From positions 1 to 8,093 of the forward strand of contig CANETR010000072.1 in the NCBI GenBank assembly GCA_947441325.1: a stretch of 8,093 nucleotides of DNA, in the 5' to 3' direction. The notes below the pieces were generated by a model. It did not search any database. It was not told where the DNA came from and worked only from the letters and a program-made list of their open reading frames with translations. Position numbers and translations under genes: made by a program. Positions 1 through 5,920 of the stretch are shown in pieces. Source of the stretch: Saprospiraceae bacterium. GTDB taxonomy: Bacteria; Bacteroidota; Bacteroidia; Chitinophagales; Saprospiraceae. The number at the start of each line of letters is the position of its first letter. Position 1 is the stretch's first letter.

Positions 1-120
1 ACGCAAAGCCGCGAAGAACGCACTTGATCTTTATTACGCAAAGAAGCGCAAAGATTGACTTTGTGAATTCTGTGTAACCCCGAAAGCTTTCGAGGGTTTG
101 TGCACTCTGTGGTAAAATTT
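1..120. repeat. Dispersed intergenic repeat A, copy 1
   Basis: This stretch matches positions 149-254 almost base for base. The shared parts are a block of CGCAAAG-type words (ACGCAAAG...GCGCAAAGA), a CTTGATCTTTATTACGC core, a GACTTTGTGAA segment and a GTGCACTCTGTGGTAAAATTT end. Copy 1 differs chiefly by a 24-base palindromic segment at 76-99, where copy 2 has 10 unrelated bases. The window starts at the first repeated base, so the true left edge may lie outside. Repeats rich in CGCAAAG and CTCTGTGG are, from memory, common between genes in Bacteroidetes; their function is unknown. I see no coding potential here. Confidence 0.85.
76..98. repeat. Palindromic hairpin inside repeat A copy 1
   Basis: AACCC pairs with GGGTT around the perfect core CGAAAGCTTTCG (81-92), with one bulged A at 93. 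The hairpin fills the segment of copy 1 that is replaced by the unrelated CAAAATCTAC in copy 2. The same core recurs at 1311-1322, and a sister palindrome with a CGATAGCTATCG core lies at 386-403. No T-tract follows directly, so a classical terminator is unlikely. Confidence 0.75.
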
Positions 121-148
121 TCGCATTTCTCTCAACCAGGCTATTTTC

Positions 149-254
149 ACGCAAAGGCGCAAAGAACGCTCTTGATCTTTATTACGCAAAGAAGCGCAAA
201 GATTGACTTTGTGAACTCTGTGTCAAAATCTACGTGCACTCTGTGGTAAAATTT
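149..254. repeat. Dispersed intergenic repeat A, copy 2
   Basis: This is the second copy of the repeat at 1-120, in the same orientation and 28 bases after it. A long internal stretch (about 171-215) is almost identical to copy 1, ending in GTGAACTCTGTGT where copy 1 has GTGAATTCTGTGT. It lacks the palindrome of copy 1 and has CAAAATCTAC (224-233) in its place. No open frame of note crosses it. Confidence 0.85.
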
Positions 255-265
255 AACCTAGTGCA

Positions 266-365
266 GCGGCATTAAAATACCGCGCTCCTCTGCTATTGTT
301 TTTTCACAAAGGTTAAAACCGTTTGAAAAAATGCTTCGTCTCGCCTGCATGACAGGATCAAATTT
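266..365. repeat. Composite repeat B, copy 1
   Basis: Blocks in order match the copy at 1248-1376: GCGRCATTAAAATACCGCGC with TCCTYTGC (266-293), TTTTTCACAAAG (300-311), CCGTTTG (319-325), then TCTCG with a short CCTG/CAGG hairpin (340-356) and CAAATT. In this copy the hairpin is an imperfect relative of the TCTCGTC/GACGAGA hairpin of copy 2. The spacer between CACAAAG and CCGTTTG is 7 bases here and 48 in copy 2. A 66-codon open frame starting at 331 runs through it but is judged non-coding. Confidence 0.7.
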
Positions 366-385
366 CTTTCAATCTTTCCGCTTTC

Positions 386-403
386 TCCCGATAGCTATCG
401 GGA
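386..403. repeat. 18-bp perfect palindrome
   Basis: TCCCGATAGCTATCGGGA is perfectly self-complementary over 18 bases. It lies in a pyrimidine-rich tract (about 365-430) between repeat B and the promoter of the first lipoprotein gene. Half of this unit (CCCCGATAGCT) occurs again at 1296-1306, joined to a CGAAAGCTTTCG palindrome. It may be a protein-binding site, an RNA hairpin or one unit of an iterated palindrome family; the sequence alone does not decide. Confidence 0.75.
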
Positions 404-471
404 TTTCCTCTTTCCTCTTTCAATCTTTTTTCAAAACTGACGCAGGTCATCCTTTCTCTGGTTTTCGGTCA

Positions 472-502
472 TTGAATTGGGGTTCACAGCGGCCTACCTT
501 TG
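472..502 (+). promoter_or_regulatory. Bacteroidetes-type promoter for the META-like lipoprotein gene
   Basis: TACCTTTG (495-502) fits the Bacteroidetes -7 consensus TAnnTTTG. A TTG at 472-474 stands 20 bases upstream, as expected for the -33 element. Transcription would start near 509, giving a leader of about 45 bases before the ATG at 555. The promoter overlaps the end of the open frame at 331-531, which argues that this frame is not a gene. Confidence 0.65.
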
Positions 503-554
503 TATCATCAAATAATCGAAAACGAATTTAAAAATCTACAAAATATCAAACGTC

Positions 555-1061
555 ATGAAAAAGTTATTCATCCTCGCATTCGCAATCACAACTTCTTTAC
601 TTTTTGTTCAGTGCAAAAAATCTGAAGTGCTTACAGAAGAAATTATTACAACTGAAAAATCTTTGACCGGCAATGTACTTGAAGGTAGCAACTGGGAAGT
701 ATTGTCAGTAGTTTCTGTTCCTAAAAATGTAAACATCAGCTTCACCGTGAAGCACCCGAAAATGAATTTCTACAACGATTATATCGAAATGAAATTGGGT
801 CGCGATATTTGCAGCAAGCACTACTTGTTCGCAACTGACAATATCACAGTTGATTTCGCAAACTGCACCATTAACAATCCAAATCATCAAGCTTTATCTG
901 ACCTACTTGAAGGCGATTTCCAGTACATCATCTCTGACAATGGCAATGAAATGATTTTGAAAAACAATGCTGAAACTGAAATTACACTTAGAAAAGTAAG
1001 CATGTTGAGCACTACAACTCCAGTTGCTGCTAATGTTCCTTCAAATCTAAACGTTCAATAA
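555..1061 (+). CDS. Small exported META/HslJ-like lipoprotein
   Basis: The product is 168 residues. Residues 1-19 form a lipoprotein signal (MKK, a hydrophobic stretch, then FVQ before Cys20), with the common Cys-Lys-Lys start of the mature protein; Gln just before the Cys is atypical. Residues about 43-147 resemble a META/HslJ fold: a GSNWEVLSV opening, a GRDICSKHYLF segment where META domains usually have a GCN...G.Y motif, then DNITVDFANCTI, a central ALSDLLEG helix, and the final strands EMILKN and EITLRKV. Cys86 and Cys104 could form a disulfide. The last 20 residues (Ser/Thr/Pro/Asn-rich) look unstructured. The gene has its own promoter and terminator and is probably monocistronic. META-domain lipoproteins lie in the envelope and several are linked to stress, but no function can be fixed here. 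The domain call is a motif-level judgement. Confidence 0.85.
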   Translation: MKKLFILAFAITTSLLFVQCKKSEVLTEEIITTEKSLTGNVLEGSNWEVLSVVSVPKNVNISFTVKHPKMNFYNDYIEMKLGRDICSKHYLFATDNITVDFANCTINNPNHQALSDLLEGDFQYIISDNGNEMILKNNAETEITLRKVSMLSTTTPVAANVPSNLNVQ

Positions 1062-1090
1062 AATTTAATAAACTAAACAATTAAACAATC

Positions 1091-1120
1091 AAAGCCGCTC
1101 CGAAAGGGGTGGCTTTTTTT
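1091..1120 (+). terminator. Rho-independent-like terminator after the META-like gene
   Basis: AAAGCCGCTCC and GGGGTGGCTTT form an 11-bp stem (two G-T wobbles) closed by a GAAA tetraloop (1102-1105), and four further T residues follow the stem. It starts 30 bases after the TAA that ends the lipoprotein gene. Its position, GC-rich base and T-run make it the clearest terminator in the window. Confidence 0.9.
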
Positions 1121-1247
1121 GTGTCGATGTACAATGCAGAAATGATAAGCAATCTAGCGATTTTATCCTAAAAATGTCTAATAATCCTAAAATTCCAAAA
1201 TGTCTCATTTCCAAATTTCTCAATCTCTTTCATTTTTTCAACTACCT
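1121..1247. other. Non-coding stretch, partly pyrimidine-rich
   Basis: I see no gene, promoter or clear hairpin between the terminator and repeat B copy 2. Positions about 1200-1245 are a C/T-rich tract similar in texture to the one preceding the palindrome at 386-403. It may be degraded repeat material. Confidence 0.5.
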
Positions 1248-1295
1248 GCGACATTAAAATACCGCGCTCCTTTGCAATCGTTTTTCACAAAGCCC

Positions 1296-1339
1296 CCCCG
1301 ATAGCTTCCTCGAAAGCTTTCGGGAGAGGGCTTTCGAGG
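1296..1339. repeat. Nested palindrome cluster in repeat B copy 2
   Basis: CCCCGATAGCT (half of the palindrome at 386-403) is followed by CGAAAGCTTTCG (1311-1322), and CCTCGAAAGC (1308-1317) can also pair with GCTTTCGAGG (1330-1339) over a 12-base loop. Two mutually exclusive hairpins are therefore possible. The composition looks like two or three palindromic units laid into one another. Confidence 0.7.
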
Positions 1340-1350
1340 GCCGTTTGGAA

Positions 1351-1369
1351 TCTCGTCTGCCGGACGAGA
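1351..1369. repeat. TCTCGT-family hairpin 1
   Basis: TCTCGTC (1351-1357) and GACGAGA (1363-1369) form a perfect 7-bp stem with the loop TGCCG, followed by CAAATT. It is one of four hairpins in the window that share the TCTCGT/ACGAGA arms; the others are at 1404, 1456 and 7442. Confidence 0.75.
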
Positions 1370-1370
1370 C

Positions 1371-1402
1371 AAATTATCAAATTATCAAATTATCAAATTA
1401 TC
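1371..1402. repeat. 8-bp tandem repeat, four copies
   Basis: AAATTATC occurs four times exactly, end to end, between two TCTCGT hairpins. The first unit begins in the CAAATT that trails hairpin 1, so the array may have arisen by slippage from that tail. The copy number is likely to vary between strains. Confidence 0.95.
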
Positions 1403-1403
1403 A

Positions 1404-1422
1404 TCTCGTTTGTTGAACGAGA
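1404..1422. repeat. TCTCGT-family hairpin 2
   Basis: TCTCGTT (1404-1410) and AACGAGA (1416-1422) pair perfectly over a TGTTG loop. As at hairpin 1, the right arm is followed by CAAATT. The arms differ from hairpin 1 at one paired position (C-G against T-A), a compensated change that keeps the stem. Confidence 0.75.
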
Positions 1423-1455
1423 CAAATTCTAATAACCTTTCACTGCGTGGAGCTC

Positions 1456-1473
1456 TCTCGTTTATCAACGAGA
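1456..1473. repeat. TCTCGT-family hairpin 3, behind the cytochrome gene
   Basis: TCTCGTT (1456-1462) and AACGAGA (1467-1473) pair over a TATC loop. It lies 17 bases beyond the stop codon of the minus-strand cytochrome gene and so would sit in its 3' untranslated RNA. No T-run follows on the minus strand, so it is more likely a mobile or RNA-stabilising hairpin than an intrinsic terminator. Confidence 0.7.
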
Positions 1474-1490
1474 TCGGTTTAATCTTTCCT

Positions 1491-3416
1491 CTAAATCGCT
1501 TTCATCGCCTCCCTTGCCTGTGGGTTGGCCGGGTGTTTTTTAATGAGATGCTCCAATACCTTTCGGGCATCGGCATTTTTCTTCTGATAAATGAGCAAGG
1601 CGGCTTTGTTCATGAGTGCCGTTTCAAAATCGGGATCGAAACTGAGCGCCTTGTTGTAGTAATACAATGCTCTGTCCATATCTCTGGTATTTGCTGCAAT
1701 GAGTCCCAGATTGCTCAAAGTGAGCGGCCTTGCGGCATCTTCTGTCAGTACAAAATTGAAAACAACTTTGGCTTTTTCTGCCAGACCGAGCCTGGCATAA
1801 AGTACCCCAAGTTTTTCCTGAAAATCGAGGTTGTATTTTTTCAATTTCACCGCTTTTTCAAAATAAGGCAAGGCCTTGGGTAATTGTTGTGTGCGATAAA
1901 AAGCCTCTCCTATTCGGTAAAGGGTCCAGGCATCATTTAATTCGCTCAAAGTAACTGTACTGTGCAAATCGACAATTTGTGCGTACTGCTCAGCTGCAAA
2001 ATAATAATGTACCTGTGTTTTAAATTTATCTTTTGCCGTTGCCTTCGATTTTTTCAAGTAAAAAGCTACCGAGTCGAGCACCGCTCTGTCTTTCATAAAC
2101 TTATCGTTAAGTGCCAGATAGCCTTTTGCGAGGTCGAGCTCTGAAGTTTTGGTACTCGTGAGACATTCCAAACCAAGAAAGGCGGCAATATCATCCTGCT
2201 CCTTTGCCGTCATCTTTTTTCGGGCAGTTTCCTTGCAGATATTATGATCGGTGATGGTAATGTGCGGAATGTCTATACTGCCACTGCGTCGCATGTGGCA
2301 TTTTACGCAATTGTCCTTTTCGACCTTGCGCTCAGCAGCCGGTGCGGAGCAAAAATTCTTTTTTGAACTCGGATGACAGCTCAGACAGGTTTCGTTGTAA
2401 CGGTTATTTTCTTTCGATTTGACGCTGTGATGTGGATTGTGACAGCTTATGCAGGAAAGTTCGTCCGATTTTAGATAACAGGGACTTAGTCTTAGCCTAT
2501 CGGCCTGCGATGCCATTATAAAACGCTCATGTGAATTGCTGAAACGGGGCAGATAAACCTGCATGATATCGGAAAGACGCATGCCGGGACGAAAATCGAA
2601 AAAGCTCTTACCTTCGTTCAATACTGCAACGCCCTGCAAATGGCATCTTTGACAAATATCCATCTGTAAGTCGCGGGGCAGATGCCTGGGGTTGGTAATG
2701 CTGTAATCTGCATATTTTGAAGTGTCGATGATAATTCCTTTCAGTTTTTCCTTGGCATGAATACTGCCAGGTCCGTGACAGCGCTCACACTCAATACCAC
2801 GTGGCATTTCAAGATATTTGTTTTCCGATTCACTTACATGTTTGGGAAAATGATTGTGACAAGTGAGACATTCCGTAGCAATAATTCGATTGAATCGGCT
2901 ACTGGCGGCTTTTTCATAACCCGGAGCCAAATCCCATTTACCTTCCTGCGTGTAATAGGTAATCGGTGCCTGAAACAGATAACCGTTGCGATGTATCATG
3001 TGGGAATTGGTATGATGACCTGAGCCAATGATATAATCAATCCGCTCCATTCGCTTGTGAACCGTATCTTTTCCCTCCAATCTAAATTCTAAGACATAAA
3101 GAATAGAATCACGAAAGAAAGGTTTGTAATAATAATCCAAATCCTTATCGTAAACAATGGCGTGCTCATCAAATTTTGCATCGCTTCGCCATGGCCGAGC
3201 TAAATCGAAAGAGCGACCCATGCCTGTTTCTTTATATGTATCGTGCACGTTTTTATGGCAGCTCAAGCAGGTATTCATGCCCACATACTCGGCACTATCA
3301 CCCAGATTTCTGAACAACTTTTTTACACGCTCATATTCCCTATCCTCCGATTTGGTACAATAGGCCAAAAAGAGCGGTAGAATTAGCACCGAAATAATTA
3401 TAAAATATTTGTACAC
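1491..3416 (-). CDS. Exported seven-haem c-type cytochrome with C-terminal TPR domain
   Basis: The product is 641 residues. A hydrophobic signal (about 5-19) ends in FLAY before Cys20, possibly a lipoprotein site, though Tyr just before the Cys is unusual. Seven CXXCH haem motifs are visible at residues 50, 183, 210, 255, 322, 344 and 370. The YVGMNTCLSCH opening and the GSGHHTNSHMIHRNGYLFQ and LTCHNHF segments resemble cytochrome c554-like multihaem proteins. About four TPR units fill residues 497-631, suggesting protein contacts. The start is GTG: no ATG lies upstream in frame before a stop, and the next Met (residue 47) would remove the signal. It should act outside the cytoplasmic membrane in electron transfer or as a redox enzyme; the substrate is unknown. 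No cytochrome maturation or partner oxidoreductase genes are adjacent. It is divergent from the MbnP-like gene. The cytochrome and TPR calls are firm, the role is not. Confidence 0.93.
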   Translation of the reverse strand: MYKYFIIISVLILPLFLAYCTKSEDREYERVKKLFRNLGDSAEYVGMNTCLSCHKNVHDTYKETGMGRSFDLARPWRSDAKFDEHAIVYDKDLDYYYKPFFRDSILYVLEFRLEGKDTVHKRMERIDYIIGSGHHTNSHMIHRNGYLFQAPITYYTQEGKWDLAPGYEKAASSRFNRIIATECLTCHNHFPKHVSESENKYLEMPRGIECERCHGPGSIHAKEKLKGIIIDTSKYADYSITNPRHLPRDLQMDICQRCHLQGVAVLNEGKSFFDFRPGMRLSDIMQVYLPRFSNSHERFIMASQADRLRLSPCYLKSDELSCISCHNPHHSVKSKENNRYNETCLSCHPSSKKNFCSAPAAERKVEKDNCVKCHMRRSGSIDIPHITITDHNICKETARKKMTAKEQDDIAAFLGLECLTSTKTSELDLAKGYLALNDKFMKDRAVLDSVAFYLKKSKATAKDKFKTQVHYYFAAEQYAQIVDLHSTVTLSELNDAWTLYRIGEAFYRTQQLPKALPYFEKAVKLKKYNLDFQEKLGVLYARLGLAEKAKVVFNFVLTEDAARPLTLSNLGLIAANTRDMDRALYYYNKALSFDPDFETALMNKAALLIYQKKNADARKVLEHLIKKHPANPQAREAMKAI

Positions 3417-3506
3417 CTCGCTGAAATTATTTAACCAAATGAGTAAATCAGACGTTATTCTTTTAAATTATAACCATTCAAAACAAAATCTTGAAACAAT
3501 TTATCC

Positions 3507-3514
3507 TAAATTTG
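3507..3514 (+). promoter_or_regulatory. Weak -7 element candidate before the MbnP-like gene
   Basis: TAAATTTG matches TAnnTTTG, but no TTG stands at the proper distance; the nearest, at 3491-3493, is only 13 bases away. Its leader would be about 100 bases. The 202-bp gap should hold promoters for both divergent genes, and I found no convincing minus-strand match. Confidence 0.3.
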
Positions 3515-3618
3515 TTTAAGATTAGCATCCAATTCCGACACTAAGTTATTGAAAAGCTAAGAAAAATACCTCGAGCCTTGTTTTTAATATTCGAAAAAAT
3601 AATAAAAAAGCAGTAAGC

Positions 3619-4365
3619 ATGAAAAACATTGTCTTAAAATCAACGCTAGCCTTCCTTTTGCTGAGCTTCATTTTACTGAATAGCTCCTGCAAAAAACACA
3701 AGGATATCAGTCTCAATCTGGCTTTTAATCACAAAATAAACAACAGCGATTTTGCTTACAATCAGGTTTATACTATCAATGGCGTAGCTATAAAATTTAG
3801 CCTGGCTCAAATGTATATCTCAGGAATTAACATCGAGGATGATGCCCTCAGAACCGAAAGTTTTGCTAATAAATATCTGTTAGTCTCTCCTGAAAGCAAC
3901 ACAAAAGAAATTGGATTGATTACAAATAAAGACATAGCACATTTGCACCATATAAGATTTAGTTTTGGTATTGATTCCACCACAAACAATCAGTCGTCTG
4001 CCGAATTTTCCGCTAGAACAGCACCCGATCCGCTTGCTGCCCAAAATCCATCCATGGACTTCGGTGCGGGTAATGGTTATATTTTTCTGAGAATTGATGC
4101 GATGGTAGATACAAATGCTGATGGAATACCCGAAACAGCTGCCGAATTTAATATTGGCGGTAACTCATTTCTCCAGGCCTTCGATTTCGTCGCCCACAAT
4201 GACCTCGAAAGCGGTGCAAATACATTCGGAATTAATTTCAATATTGCCAAACTTTTCGATGGCGTTGACCTAAGTACTGAATATTTCACAGATAGCAACG
4301 ACAACCCAACGCTTGCAGGTAAAATTAAATTAAACCTGCCTGCTGCTTTTACTTTTGTAAATTAG
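3619..4365 (+). CDS. MbnP-like lipoprotein lacking tryptophan
   Basis: The product is 248 residues. Its lipoprotein signal ends in LNSS before Cys24, followed by Lys-Lys. The mature part follows the MbnP-family pattern seen in Bacteroidetes: LNLAFNHKIN near the start (residues 32-41), YTINGVAIKFSLAQMYISGI (51-70), a YLLVS strand (86-90), HHIRFSFGID (110-119), DPLAAQNPSMDFGAGNGYIFLRID (137-160) and a terminal NLPAAFTFVN. In true MbnP a tryptophan is converted to kynurenine by the dihaem enzyme MbnH and helps bind copper. This protein has no tryptophan, and the usual Trp region reads MDFGAGNGY. DTNADGIPETAAE (164-176) looks like an EF-hand-type calcium loop. It faces the multihaem cytochrome gene across 202 bp, and no MbnH-like gene is present. 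The family assignment is from remembered motifs; the metal bound, if any, is unknown. Confidence 0.85.
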   Translation: MKNIVLKSTLAFLLLSFILLNSSCKKHKDISLNLAFNHKINNSDFAYNQVYTINGVAIKFSLAQMYISGINIEDDALRTESFANKYLLVSPESNTKEIGLITNKDIAHLHHIRFSFGIDSTTNNQSSAEFSARTAPDPLAAQNPSMDFGAGNGYIFLRIDAMVDTNADGIPETAAEFNIGGNSFLQAFDFVAHNDLESGANTFGINFNIAKLFDGVDLSTEYFTDSNDNPTLAGKIKLNLPAAFTFVN

Positions 4366-4394
4366 CCCAATTTACTGGTTTAAAATGTTGCCCA

Positions 4395-4427
4395 TTGCCT
4401 TAGTTTGGTTTAAATTTTTTATTTTTG
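4395..4427 (+). promoter_or_regulatory. Promoter candidate for the O-acylation cluster
   Basis: TATTTTTG (4420-4427), followed by CGC, is a good match to the TAnnTTTG -7 element. TTG at 4395-4397 lies 22 bases upstream, slightly longer than usual. Transcription would start near 4434, about 40 bases before the MBOAT start codon. No terminator separates it from the MbnP-like gene, so some read-through is possible. Confidence 0.55.
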
Positions 4428-4474
4428 CGCATTCCTAACCAAGCTTAAAGCTATTATTCAGGTCAAACGCAAAT

Positions 4475-5920
4475 ATGGTTTTTGCCAGTCTTCCATTTCT
4501 TACTATTTTTCTACCTCTCCAGCTAATTCTATATTATGCTTTTGGGGACAAGACCTATAGGAATGTACTGTTGACCTTTTTCTCATTGGTTTTTTATGCC
4601 TGGGGCGAACCGGTATGGATTGTACTCCTACTTTTTTCGTCATTGGTAGATTATTTGAACGGACTTTGGATTGAAAACAAAAGGGGTACAGGCTGGGAAA
4701 AATTGGGGTTAATTTCTTCAATAATCATAAATCTAAGCCTGCTCGCAGCTTTTAAATACAATGTGTTTATTTATGAGAATATCAACCTGCTTTTAGGCAC
4801 AAAATTGCAGGCTCCACATTACTCACTTCCCATTGGTATTTCCTTTTACACCTTTCAAACCATCTCCTACTCTATCGATGTTTACAGAGGCGAGGTAAAA
4901 GCGCAGCGTGACCCGCTCAAGTTTCTGCTTTTTGTAAGTTTGTTTCATCAGTTGGTTGCCGGTCCTATTGTACGTTATGCTCATGTAGCCCACGAGATTG
5001 AGTCGCGAAAAGAAACTGCCTACGACATTAGTCAGGGTCTTTTAAGATTTAGTATTGGCCTTTTTAAGAAGGTTTTTATTGCTAATACAGCCGGCGAACT
5101 GGCCAGAACCTATCTTGGCCCGATGGACATCAGTAGCGGTGAAGGTTTAGTCGATTTCAGTACCCTAAGTGTTGGCGAGGCCTGGTTTGGCATATTGATG
5201 TTTTCGATACAAATCTACTTTGACTTTTCCGGTTACAGCGATATGGCTATAGGCCTTGGCAGAACTGTTGGTTTTCATTACTTCGAAAATTTCAATTATC
5301 CATACATTTCAAAATCGGCCACTGATTTTTGGCGACGTTGGCACATGTCACTGGGAACTTTCTTCAGAGACTATGTTTACATACCCTTGGGGGGCAATAA
5401 AAAAGGCCGCTTCAGAGCTTATTTAAACCTTTTTATTGTTTGGGCACTCACTGGGCTTTGGCATGGTTCAAGCTGGAATTTTGTATTATGGGGTCTTTAT
5501 TATGGCATTCTGATATTTTTGGAGCGACTCTTTTTGGGTAGGGTGCTCAAGGCAGTTCCACCCTTTGCACATTTGTACCTTATTATTGCAACGCTGTTCG
5601 GATGGACCCTTTTCTATTTTGCCGAAATGGACCGTTTGCTTGAATTCCTCAAAATCATGGTAGGTGCTGCAGGTAATCCGCTTTGGAGTTTCAAATTGAA
5701 CCTGGTTTTGCAAAATCATATGTTCTGGCTGATTCTAGCCCTATTGCTTTGTCTTCCAATTTACCCTGTTTTCTCTAAATGGTTCGAAAAAGTAGTCAGA
5801 GAACGTGCTTCCTTGCTTTACTTTTTTGGCGTTACAGGAATTCAGATTTTATTGTTATTTTTGTCTATAACCATGTTGGTTGGTGATACCTACAACCCAT
5901 TTATTTATTTCAGATTCTGA
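4475..5920 (+). CDS. MBOAT-family membrane O-acyltransferase, AlgI-like
   Basis: The product is 481 residues, the usual size for bacterial MBOAT proteins of the AlgI/DltB/PatA type. It is strongly hydrophobic with about ten membrane segments. The family hallmarks are clear: LPIGISFYTFQTISYSIDVYRG (118-139), HQLVAGPIVRY (158-168), YFDFSGYSDMAIGLG (248-262), ENFNYPYISKSATDFWRRWHMSL (271-293), RDYVYIPLGGNKKG (298-311) and TGLWHGSSWNFVLWG (326-340). His290 and His330 match the two conserved histidines, His330 being the presumed catalytic one. Such proteins move acyl groups, usually acetyl, from a cytoplasmic donor to an extracytoplasmic partner for glycan O-acylation. The stop codon overlaps the start of the next gene, pointing to translational coupling. 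The start is the first ATG and leads straight into the first membrane segment. The family call is firm; the polymer modified is not shown. Confidence 0.96.
   Translation: MVFASLPFLTIFLPLQLILYYAFGDKTYRNVLLTFFSLVFYAWGEPVWIVLLLFSSLVDYLNGLWIENKRGTGWEKLGLISSIIINLSLLAAFKYNVFIYENINLLLGTKLQAPHYSLPIGISFYTFQTISYSIDVYRGEVKAQRDPLKFLLFVSLFHQLVAGPIVRYAHVAHEIESRKETAYDISQGLLRFSIGLFKKVFIANTAGELARTYLGPMDISSGEGLVDFSTLSVGEAWFGILMFSIQIYFDFSGYSDMAIGLGRTVGFHYFENFNYPYISKSATDFWRRWHMSLGTFFRDYVYIPLGGNKKGRFRAYLNLFIVWALTGLWHGSSWNFVLWGLYYGILIFLERLFLGRVLKAVPPFAHLYLIIATLFGWTLFYFAEMDRLLEFLKIMVGAAGNPLWSFKLNLVLQNHMFWLILALLLCLPIYPVFSKWFEKVVRERASLLYFFGVTGIQILLLFLSITMLVGDTYNPFIYFRF

Larger units (their letters stand above)
1248..1376. 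repeat. Composite repeat B, copy 2
   Basis: This copy shares with 266-365 the blocks GCGACATTAAAATACCGCGC, TTTTTCACAAAG (1281-1292), CCGTTTGG (1341-1348), the TCTCG hairpin and CAAATT. Between CACAAAG and CCGTTTG it carries a 48-base palindrome-rich insert (1293-1340) in place of the 7 bases of copy 1. Shared block order with variable spacers suggests a modular element that gains or loses hairpin units. Confidence 0.7.

Noticed and set aside
331..531. 66-codon open frame in the left intergenic region
   Set aside because: It overlaps repeat B, the palindrome at 386-403 and the promoter at 472-502, and its Phe/Ser-rich product reflects the C/T-rich tract. There is no sign of a real protein.
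1..554. Remnant of a transposase or another decayed gene
   Set aside because: No frame in this region shows recognisable protein motifs; the repeats and the promoter account for most of it.
1371..1402. Possible CRISPR-like array
   Set aside because: The units are only 8 bp, contiguous and without spacers, and there is no cas gene.
1410..1883. 157-codon plus-strand frame opposite the cytochrome gene
   Set aside because: It is antisense to the clear TPR-coding part of the cytochrome gene and begins inside hairpin 2.
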